From contig CM051025.1 of NCBI GenBank assembly GCA_027627225.1, positions 77,653,974-77,717,973 on the forward strand: DNA of 64,000 nucleotides, written 5' to 3'. Positions 37,901 through 49,900 of the stretch are shown piece by piece. The notes beneath the pieces were generated by a model. The model searched no databases. It was not told the DNA's origin and saw only the letters and a list, made by a program, of their open reading frames with translations. A program made the translations under genes and the position numbers. The first letter of the stretch is position 1. Every line of letters starts with the position of its first letter. The stretch is from Congeria kusceri (taxonomy: Eukaryota > Mollusca > Bivalvia > Myida > Dreissenidae).

Positions 37901-40900
37901 ATTGCATTTGTCAATACAATTTTTTTTTATAAATATATATTTGCAAAGAAAACTGCTCTTGGAAGTATTTCTGTTTTATTCATTTGAAATATACCGTTAC
38001 AATCATATACATTTTCATTTACATTTAAATACGGTAACACATCAGGCATTTAGTGATATATTTACTGGTAGTATATATATTTAATCAATGTTTGACATAT
38101 TTTTTACAGGTTTTGAATCAAGTTGATGCAGGGCACTTAGTTTTGTTGGAACCTCTATCAGTACAGACTGGATGTATGAGTCGGATAAGCCAAGGCAGCT
38201 CACTGGCTGTGGAAAAGCAACTTCTGGCACAGGAGAATGGAGTTGCCTCCCCTGTCAAGTCCAAGAAAGAAGGCACATTTGATCAGCTGGTACAGAGACT
38301 TGTGAGCAATGTGCCGACCAACCCCTGCACTGCTTACGGTAAGCCCAATTATTATTGGAATTATATCACTTAAATCTACTAGAAAAGACATATGAAAGAA
38401 AATATCCATTCATTTCTTTGATTGTTCATAATGTAATTGTTTAATTTTATTAAGCACAGTACTATTATGTATCTAGCATTGCAGCCACCTGTAGATCTGT
38501 TATATGTGATTATGCTCCATTAACAAAAAAAAATTGTGGTAGCCATTGGCTTTTTCTTTAACTGGGAATGCTGACATTGCCCTAATTAATCTTGAAATCT
38601 TCATGGCTTTTCTTCACTATTTTGGGAGTATGACCTACACCTGTGAAATTGGGAATTTTAGTGTCAGTTCACCGACAATTGGGACAAAAGTATAATTTTT
38701 TGATTAATAAAATTTGAAGAATTATTGATAAACTACATACAATAGAATGTTCTGAACTAAAACAAATCAGTTGAACGGTTATTACAACTTCAATAGTCTT
38801 TATTTCTACACTGAACACCTGTTATTTCCAAACATCTGAAAGTCAAACCATCAATTGCGAATTTTGGGAATGGAATGTTGGAAAAAAAGACAGCTATAAA
38901 ATCAGCCCTCCAAAAATCCCTGATCTTTCTCCACCAATGTTTACATGCCTACTAGCCATGTATCTGAGACTGCCTTACATGTGTAGATACAGATCTACAT
39001 TCATTCGAAGCCAAAGACAGCATTGGCAGTTTTGATGGTCGGCTGTTAGACAGATGGCAGGTACCTGGGCCCCCAAAGTCCTTCCAGTCTCTGATAACAA
39101 AGCTGAACCACAGGTACGGAAATGTTACAAAATTATGCTGCTTGCCAAGTTTGAAATGTTGTCATTTGTGCTTTTAACTTTTCCTTTCGATTTAGTTGTT
39201 CTTTGTTTTAGCTGTTCTGAACTCAATACTTACATTTGTCATTTGGCAGTATGAATGTTACTAAAATGAGACTGCATAAAGAATCGAAAATATTGTCCAA
39301 TCAATGTTTATAGCTTGATATCAATGAAGTAAAATGATAAATATTAAGTTAGAAAGAATTTGTTGCAGATGGGCGTCAGTGTGAACCTTCTTCACCTAGT
39401 TTTCACCAGTTTTTTGTTTGTCAAATGTATTTATTTATATCTTACAATGATGATGATAATATCAAACTACCAAAATTGTGTACACATGTGCATTTATAAC
39501 TATATGAATGCATACATTTAACGTAGGAGTTTACACACTGTTATTTTAATGTTTAATGAAATATATTATTACACATATTGAAAGAATAAGTTGATGATGA
39601 AAGTTTGAAAAAAAAAAATGCTTTCTAGGGTGTCAGATTTAGATTTTCTGACGGAGCAGGAAACCGGTATGCTCAAGCAGCTTCAGAAACTCTATAAGCA
39701 GGAAACCAAACCCCCCTTTCTGCAGAGCCCTTCTACCACTGCACCCACAGGTATATGCACGGTATTTCAGGATAATCCACTTTATCGAAATCATTACTTT
39801 CGATGCTGAAACAAGATACAAGAATTCAGGTATTGTGATTGTACACAGTTAGGTTTTAAAAAACATGTTCATTTCAGGTTACCTGACCTACCCTAAAAAA
39901 TGCCCCGACCTTAGAACATTTTATTCAGTTTGTCAGATATTTGTTTGTGTCATGTACTTTTTTCCAGTAAATAATTGTTCTTTGGATAAATAAGTGTTTC
40001 GTTTTGATATAGCATCCACTTTTAAACAATGTTTAAGGATATAACTGATATGTTTTGAATATTTATTCAGTTTAAGAATCTTCAAATTGATCATTTACCA
40101 AATAAACAAAGTGTATTTCCTTTTGAATTTAGTAATTAAGCTCATTTTTCGCTCGACTATTAACCGAATAGTTCCAGCTATACTACTTACCCGTTCGTCA
40201 GCGTCTGCATAATGCTCTGGTTAAGGTTTGCGTGCAACAAGTCCATATCACTATAACTGCTACAGATATTAATTTGAAACTTCACACATGTGTTCTGGGT
40301 CATTATGTGAGGTCACTGACCAGGACCCATAACTAAGACCTGCAATTTAGAAGAATTGTGCCCCTTTTTGTACTTAGAAAATCTGGTTAAAGTTTGTGTG
40401 CAACAACTCCATATCTCTATATCTACTACAGATATTCAACTGAAACTTAACACATGCCTTCAGGGTCATTATATAAGGTCACTGGCCAAGACCCATAACT
40501 GTGACCAGCATTTTAGCAGAATTATGCCCCTTTTTGTACTTAAAAGAGTCAGGTTCAGGTTTGCGTGCAATAGAAAATTCAGGTTAAGGTTTGCATGCAA
40601 CGAGTACATATCTCTGCAACCACTAAAGATATTAAATTGAAACTTCACACATGTGTTTGGGGTCATTATGTGAGGTCACTGACCAAGGCCCATAACTTTG
40701 ATCTGCAATTTAACAGAATTATGCCCATTTTGTACTTAGACAATCAGGTTAAAGTTTGTGTGCAACAACTCCATATCTCTATATCTACTACAGATATTCA
40801 ATTGAAACTTCTCACATGCCTTCAAGGTCATTATATAAGGTCACTGGCCAACACCCATAACTGTGCCTAGCATTTTAGCAGAATTATGCCCCTTTTTGTA

Positions 40901-43900
40901 CTTAGAAATTCAGGTTAAACTTTGCGTGCAACAACTCCATATCTCTATAACTACTACAGCTATTCCATTGCAACTTAAACATGTCTTCATGGTCATTATA
41001 TAAAGTCACTGACCAAGACCCATAACTCTGACCTGCAATTTAGCAGAATTATGCCCCTTATTGTACTTAGAAATTCAGGTTAAAGTTTGCTTTCAACAAC
41101 TCCATATCTCTATAACTCTAGAACGGATTGAACTATTGTAATAAAACTTCATACATAGATACTTTATAGCGAGGCCTCACTTGGGATTGCATATAGGTGG
41201 GTGGGGTCAAGGTCAAGGTCACTGTTACTAAAAATAGAAGAACAGTTTCTGCTCAATAACTTGAGAACGCATTGAGATATTTTAATGAAACTTAATACAT
41301 AGATACCTTATATCGATACCTCGCTTTTGATTGCATATGGGATGGGTGGGGTGAAGGTCAAGGTCACTGTTACTAAAAGTAGAAAAACGGTTTCTGCTCA
41401 GTAACTTAATAACGCATTGAGATAGGTTATACATAAATACCTTATATCGAGACCTCGCTTGGGATTGCATATGGGGTGGGTGTCGTCAAGGTCACTGATA
41501 CTAAAACAGAAAAACTGTTTCTGCTCAATAACTTGTGAATGCATTGAGATATTTTAATGATACTTCATACCTAGATACCTTATATCGAGACCTCGATCGG
41601 GATTGCATATGGGGTGGGTGGGGTCAAGGTAACTGTTATTAAAAATAGAAAAACTGTTTCCGCTCAATAACTTGAGAACGCATTGAGATATTTTAATTAT
41701 ACTTCATACATAGATACCTTATATCGAGACGCCGCTTTGGATTGCATGTGGTGTGGGTGGGGTCAAGGTTACTGTTACAAAAAATAGAAAACAGTTTCCG
41801 CTCAATATTTTTCTTGTTTGTTGTTATGAAGGCCACCCATAACTCTGACAAAGCGGTTAAATAGTCGAGCGCGCTGTCCTACAGCTCTTGGATTGGAGTC
41901 CTCTCTATTGATTTTGCAATGAATTAGGTCTCCTCCAAATAAGATATTGATAAGTCAAATCTTGGTTGTGCATATTTTCAGCATTTTTTTGGGGGAAAAA
42001 TTATTACCCTGTTATGGTGAATAAATTCAGTTGTGTATACATTCTTCTTACCGGCTTTACAGATGTAAATTAAACCCGGCAGAAAATTCAGTTTCAAGAT
42101 AAGCAGCGGATATTAAGAGTCTGTGCTTTCAAACTGATTCATGACCCACTTACGTTTAAGAAAAACAATAAAAAAAATGTCCCTGTATGAGGGTGGGAAA
42201 TGTGTATGTGTAGACCTCAAGAACATCGATGTATTTGCTGTAGGTAATGCTGGAAGTGGAGAGATGGCAAACAAATTGTGAGCTTTCATGTTATGGCAGT
42301 GCATGTGGGGAATGTTTATATTGCGAGCCTCCAACAACGAGATATTTTTGCTATAGGTAATGCTGGAAGTGAGGAGAAGGCGGACAGGTTTGAGCTGCCA
42401 TTCAAGGGGAGAGCATCCAGGGCATCTCTCAGCCGGGCAGAGATGATCCTCAGCAAGAGCAGGGCCGTAGTCAAGGAGCTGGGACAGGAGAAGGAGGGAC
42501 AGGCATCAGGGGTAGACCAGTCTGACAGGGCCAGACCAGACTCTTGGGCTCACATCACAGGTGGGTGGTGTATGTTGAGAAGGAGGGACAGAGGGCTGGG
42601 GCTGACCAGCCTGACAAGGCCAGACCAGACTCTGGGGCTCACATCACAGGTGGGTGTGCTTGTTGTGATGGACAGGGGGTGGGGGCTGACCATACACTAG
42701 GGCTCACATCACATTGCTTAGGGAAAGATTTAGGATCAGAAAAGGTACATGGTGCTGCTCAAAAGAGCAGGGGGGAGGGGGCAGACCCGGCCAGACCCGT
42801 TCTTTGACCACCCCAAAGGGGCAGCAGGGGATGGGGGATAAAAAGGAGCAGTGTGCAGCACCCTGCTATTTTGCTCTCGATTTTTCCCTAATGTTGCTGG
42901 GCTGCTATTCATAAAGCTTCTTAAGGAAATATTAAGTTGCGCTTTTCAGATCAAATCTTCTATGTGAAATCCACGAGTATTTATTTACAGAAGGGTAAAG
43001 TATTAAACATCTAGCCCTGATTAGTATGTTATAACTGGATTAGCTTAAGCTTACAATTTTCATATTCCAATAAAGTTTGTGCTGAACTCTCTGTTGTATT
43101 TCAAATTCGCCAAAATCTAACTCTGGTTTCAGACTTCAACAGTGTCGAAGAGTTAAAGTCCTACCTGACCTCCGTGTATGAGAAGATCTGCTCAGGGGAA
43201 AGCAATCTGGACTCCAGTGTGCAGATGATCGTCATGGTAACACAGCATTTCATCAAGCAGACGGAAGCAGATAATGCGGAGGTATGGTGGAGGGCGTACA
43301 AGTGCTATCAACATTTGTTTTTTTTCTATCTGTTTATGTTGCTGAATATGAATGCTTGTTAAAACCACACCAACAAAACAACAACATGTAAAAAAAGATA
43401 TTCAGTTTAATGGCATGATTGTTCATTAAATATCTAAATTCACTACTGTTTTTGATCACAAAACTGCAGGTTTAACATTTTTGCTGACATCTATACAACT
43501 TGCTTGAATGGAAGTTCTGGATAAGTTGGATAAGTGTAAACTTATTCTCAAATTTCTTCCTTCTTATTTTATATAAAATAAAAATGATTATCTCAAACTT
43601 GTAGCTCAAATTTTGGTTATGTTGAAGTGGTCTCAAAATTGTTTTTATGCCCCCGGCATCTTGATGTGGTGGGCATATAGCGATTGTCCTGTCCGTCCAT
43701 CCTTCCTGTCTGTCAGTCCTTCCGTCCGTTACGAGGTTAAGTAGATTTTACCATTTCGTCTAGCACCAACACCGCTTACTACAACACTTGGATACTTACA
43801 CAGTTGTTGCATATGAGCATTCTCTATCCACCCATATCACCCAACCTCACTTTTACCTTGACCTAATTTGCACTTAGAATAATTCAGATGGGCTGTTTCT

Positions 43901-46900
43901 TGGTTAACTAGATTTTACCGTTTCGTCTAGCACCAACACTGCTTGCTACAACACTTGGATACTTACACATTTGTTGCTTATGACCATTCTCTATCCACCC
44001 ATATCACCCAACCTCACTTTGACCTTGACATTATTTGGATTCAGAAGTGTTATTTCTTGGTTAACTAGATTTTACCGTTTTGTCTTGCACGTACACCGCT
44101 TACTTTAACACTTGGAGATTTACACAGTTGTTACTTATGACCGTTCCCAGTCCACCCATATCACTCAACCTCACTTTGACCTTAACCTTGACCTAGTTTG
44201 GACTAAGAAATGGGCTATTCAGCACCAAATGGGGGCATGTGTGTTTATCAAACACATTATCTTGTTTGACACCTATTTCTTTGTGTTTGTCATGAAGTGT
44301 TGACTCCAGTGGCAAAACATATGTGACCACAGTCCAAAGTTGTCACACATTGCAAATATAGTTCATTCTTTTCACAGGATTTAGTGATAAAGCACGTCTT
44401 TCATCTGAGTGAAGGATCCTTAATTTTTTTTCAGTATATTGATGGTTCAGCGTGAAACTATTGTATCTAATATAGAAATGTGAAGAAGATACAACAGTTT
44501 CATGCTCAACCCTTTATATGCATACAGGATTGCTATTTTATAGCATGATTTATCAACCATTTTTACCCAATAGATCTAGTCTTTATTTGGATAATAAAAA
44601 GCCAAACTTCCAATATGTCAAAGTCATTTCAAATTTCCTGCGACTTTGAGAAAATGAAGTTTGGCTGAATGGCATGAATATATTCTGTATACCTATCCAT
44701 AGGAGCAGTGCACCAGCCTTCTGCAGGAGAGCTTGTTGAAGACGGGGGCCCAGTTGAGGGAGAAGTATAGTCAGACTGAGGACCTTCCAATGGATCACAA
44801 GATCACAGAGTATGTGTATTTGTGCATAAGTAGTCATTTAAGCTGCAATTTCATTCCATGAGAATTTTGTTTAGACAGTTTGTCTGTCCTAGCTCAGCAG
44901 AGCTTGATGATTTTTCAGTATATAATAAGCTTTGGGTCATGATAAAAACTTGCATTTGTGTAGATCATAAGATCTCAGAAGAAACCAATAATAGAGGTAC
45001 AGTGTGCAGGTTATAAGCCCACATTTCTGTCACATGTAGGTACCTTGTGCAGGTGATAAGCTCACATTTCTGTCACATGTAGGTACAGTGTGCAGGTGAT
45101 AAGCCCATATTTCTGTCACATGTAGTTACGGTGTGCAGGTGATAAGCCCATATGTCTGTCACATGTAGGTACAGTGTGCAGGTGATAAGCCCATATTTCT
45201 TCCACATATAGGTACAGTGTGCAGGTGATAAGTCCATATTTCTGTCGCATGTAGGTACCTGTAGGTACAGTGTGCAGGTGATAAGCCCACATTTCTGTCG
45301 CATGTAGGTACAGTGTGCAGGTGATAAGCCCATATTTCTGTCACATGTAGTTACAGTGTGCATGTGATAAGCCCATATGTCTGTCACATGTAGGTACAGT
45401 GTGCAGGTGATAAGCCCATATTTCTTCCACATGTAGGTACAGTGTGCAGGTGATAAGTCCATATTTCTGTCGCATGTAGGTACCTGTAGGTACAGTGTGC
45501 AGGTGATAAGCCCACATTTCTGTCGCATGTAGGTACAGTGTGCAGGCAATAAGCCCATATTTCTGTCACATGTAGGTACCTGTATGTACAGTGTGCAGGT
45601 GATAAGCCCACATTTCTGTCACATGTAGGTACCTGTCGGTACAGTGTGCACGTGATAAGTCCATATTTCTGTCACATGTAGGTACAGTGTGCAGGTGATA
45701 AGCCCACATTTCTGTCACATGTAGGTATGTGTAGTTATAGTGTGCAGGTCATAAGCCCACATTTTTGTCACAAGTATGTACCTGTAGGTGCAGGTGATAA
45801 GCCCATATTTCTGTCACATGTAAGTACATTGTGAAGGTGATGAGCCTATATTTCTGTCACATGTAGGTACAGTGTGCAGGTGATAAGCCCCCATTTCTGT
45901 CACATGTAGCTACAGTGTGCAGGTGATAAGCCCATATTTCTGTCACATGTAGGCACACTGTGCAGGTGGTGAGCCCACATGTCTGTCACATGTAGGTACA
46001 TGTAGTTACAGTGTGCAGGTGATAAGCCCACATTTCTTTCACATGTAAGTACAGTGTGCAGGTGATGAGCCCATATATCTGTCACATGTAGGTACCTGTA
46101 GATACAGTGTGCAGGTGATAAGCCCACATTTCTGTCACATGTAGGTACCTGTAGGTACAGTGTGCAGGTGATAAGTCCATATTTCTGTCACATATAGGTA
46201 CAGTGTGCAGGTGATAAGCCCACATTTCTGTCACATGTAGGTACGTGTAGTTATAGTGTGCAGGTGATAAGCCCACATTTTTGACACAAGTATGTACCTG
46301 TAGGTACAGTGTGCAGGTGATAAGCCCATATTTCTGTCACATGTAAGTACATTGTGCAGGTGATGAGCCTATATTTCTGTCACATGTAGGTACCTGTAGG
46401 TACAGTGTGCAGGTGATAAGCCCACATTTCTGTCACATGTAGGTACAGTGTGCAGGTGATAAGCCCATATTTCTGTCACATGTAGGCACAGTGTGCAGGT
46501 GATGAGCCCACATGTCTGTCACATGTAGCTACGTGTAGTTACAGTGTGCAGGTGATAAGCCCACATTTCTTTCACATGTAAGTACAGTGTGCTGGTGATG
46601 AGCCCATATATCTGTCACATGTAGGGTACCTGTAGGTACAGTGTGCAGGTGATAAGCCCACATTTATGTCACATTTAGGTACAGTGTGCAGGTGATAAGC
46701 CCACATTTCTGTCACATTTAGGTACAGTGTGCAGGTGATAAGCCCACATTTCTGTCACATTTAGGTAAAGTGTGCAGGTGATAAGTCCACATTTCTGTCA
46801 CATGTAGGTACAGTGTGCATGTGATAAGCCCACATATCTGTCACATGTAGGTACCTGTAGGTCCAGTGTGCAGGTGATAAGCCAATATTTATGTCACATG

Positions 46901-49900
46901 TAGGTTCAGTGTGCAGGTGGTAAGCCCATATTTCTGTCACATGTAGATACTGTGTGCAGGTGATAAGTCCATATTTCTGTTGCACGTAGGTATATTGTTC
47001 AGGTGATAAGCCCATATTTCTTTCACATGTAGGTACCTGTAGATACAATGTGCAGGTGATAAGTCTACATTTCTGTCACATGTAGGTACAGTGTGAAGGT
47101 GATAAGCCCACATTTCTGTAGATACAGTTTGCAGGAGATTAGCCCATCTTTCTGTCACATGTAGGTACATTGTGCAGGTGATAAGTTCACATTTCTGTCA
47201 CATGTGGGTACAATGTGCAGGTGATAAGTCCACATTTCTGTCACCTGTAGGTACAGTGTGCAAGTGATTAACCCATATTTTTGTCACATGTAGGTACAGA
47301 GTTGAGGTAATAAGCCCTTGTTTCTGTCACATGTAGGTACGTGTAGTTACAGTGTGCAGGTGATAAGCCCACATTTTTGTCACAAATATGTACCTGTAGG
47401 TACAGTGTGCAGGTGATAAGCTCATATTTCTGTCACATGTAAGTACATTGTGCAGGTGATGAGCCCATATTTCTGTCACATGTAGGTACCTGTAGGTACA
47501 GTGTGCAGGTGATAAGCCCACATTTCTGTCACATGTAGGTACCTGTAGGTAAGTGTGCAGGTGATAAGCCCATATTTCTGTCACATGTAAGTACAGTGTG
47601 CAGGTGATAAGCCCACATGTCTGTCACATGTAGGTACGTGTAGTTACAGTGTGCAGGTGATAAGCCCACATTTCTTTCACATGTAAGTACAGTGTGCAGG
47701 TGATGAGCCCATATTTCTGTCACTTGTAGGTACCTGTAGGTACAGTGTGCAGGTGATAAGCCCACATTTCTGTCACATTTAGGTACAGTGTGCAGGTGAT
47801 AAGCCCACATTTCTGTCACATTTAGGTACAGTGTGCAGGTGATAAGCTCACATTTCTGTCACATGTAGGTACAGTGTGCATGTGATAAGCCCACATTTCT
47901 GTCACATGTAGGTACCTGTAGGTCCAGTGTGCAGGTGATAAGCCAATATTCTAGGTTCAGTGTGCAGGTGGTAAGCCCATATTTCTGTCACATGTAGATA
48001 CAGTGTGCAGGTGATAAGTCCATATTTCTGTTGCATGTAGGTATATTGTTCAGGTGATAAGCCCATATTTCTGTCGCATGTAGGTATTGTTGAGGTGATT
48101 ATCCCATAGTTCTTCACATGTAGGTACCTGTAGATACAATGTGCAGGTGATAAGTCTACATTTCTGTCACATGTAGGTACAGTGTGAACTTGATAAGCCC
48201 ACATTTCTGTAGGTACAGTTTGCAGGAGATTAGCCTATCTTTCTGTCACATGTAGGTACAGTGTGCAGGTGATAAGTGCACATTTCTGTCAAATGTGGGT
48301 ACAATGTGCAGGTGATAAGTCCACATTTTCTGTCACCTGTAGGTACAGTGTGCAAGTGATTAACCCATATTTTTGTCACATGTAGGTACAGAGTTGAGGT
48401 AATAAGCCCTTGTTTCTGTCACATGTAGGTACGTGTAGTTACAGTGTGCAGGTGATAAGCTCACATTTTTGTCACAAGTATGTACCTGTAGGTACAGTGT
48501 GCAGGTGATAAGCCCATTTCTGTCACATGTAAGTACATTGTGCAGGTGATGAGCCCACATTTCAGTCACATGTAGGTACCTGTAGGTACAGTGTGCAGGT
48601 GATAAGCCCACATTTCTGTCACATGTAGGTACCTGTAGGTAAGTGTGCAGGTGATAAGCCCATATTTCTGTCACATGTAAGTACAGTGTGCAGGTGATAA
48701 GCCCACATGTCTGTCACATGTAGGTACGTGTGGTTACAGTGTGCAGGTGATAAGCCCACATTTCTTTCACATGTAAGTACAGTGTGCAGATAATGAGCCC
48801 ATATTTCTGTCACATGTAGATACCTGTAGGTACAGTGTGCAGGTGATAAGCCCACATTTCTGTCACATTTAGGTACAGTGTGCAGGTGATAAGCCCACAT
48901 TTCTGTCACATTTAGGTACAGTGTGCAGGTGATAAGCTCACATTTCTGTCACATGTAGGTACAGTGTGCATGTGATAAGCCCACATTTCTGTCACATGTG
49001 GGTACCTGTAGGTACAGTGTGTAAGTGATAAGCCAATATTTCTGTCACATGTTGGTTCAGTGTGCAGGTGGTAAGCCCATATTTCTGTCACATGTAGATA
49101 CAGTGTGCAGGTGATAAGTCCATATTTCTGTTGCATGTAGGTATATTGTTCAGGTGATTAGCCCATATTTCTGTTGCATGTAGGTATATTGTTGAGGTGA
49201 TTAGCCCATATTTCTGTCACATGTAGGTACCTGTAGGTACAGTGTGCAGGTGATAAGCCCACATTTCTGTAGGTACAGTTTGCAGGAGATTAGCCCATCT
49301 TTCTGTCACATGTATGTTCAGTGTGCAGGTGATAAGTGCACATTTCTGCCACATGTGGGTACAATGTGCAGGTGATAAGTCCACATTTTTGTCACCTGTA
49401 GGTACAGCGTGCAAGTGATTAACCCATATTTTTGTCACATGTAGGTACAGAGTTCAGGTAATAAGCCCTTGTTTCTGTCACTTGTAGATACAGTGTGCAG
49501 GTGATGTTGAGAATGGAGATGATGTCTTCACTGGAGAACAAGGACCAAGAAGAAGGGGAGGAGGCAGTCAATGATGAGGTCTGATACCAATACTGCAACA
49601 GTGTCATTTATTTTTATATAATTCTCGCACGTGTGGTAAATTGTAGTTCTGAAATATATTTTATATAATTCTCGCACGTGTGGTAAATTGTAGTTCTGAA
49701 ATATATTCTACATGTTGCGCATCTTTTTTGTAAAATGTTCCAATTGTTTCTTCAAACAGATAACAATGGTGCACACACCAAAGTTAATATGTGTCAACAA
49801 AAAGTATTTCATGTGCCATAATTTAACTGTATTCAATTTATTCAGACTATACCCAATACAAGAAATTCCAGTAAAAAACCAAATCATTTTAAGGTTTTAG

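Noticed and set aside
40356..40870. Overlapping frames with repeated VCVQQLHISISTTDIQLKL
   Set aside because: They translate the tandem core of the 40149-41890 element, and related frames occur in both orientations at 0.6 kb.
42278..42700. 140-codon frame continuing through exon 10 to 42700
   Set aside because: Only 42357-42560 is coding. The part after the donor is duplicated exon-end sequence in a shifted frame.
45073..49607. Many long minus-strand open frames of the form MWAYHLHTVPTCDRN...
   Set aside because: They are translations of the 43-bp minisatellite, occur in several frames, and overlap a TICRR intron. No gene signal.
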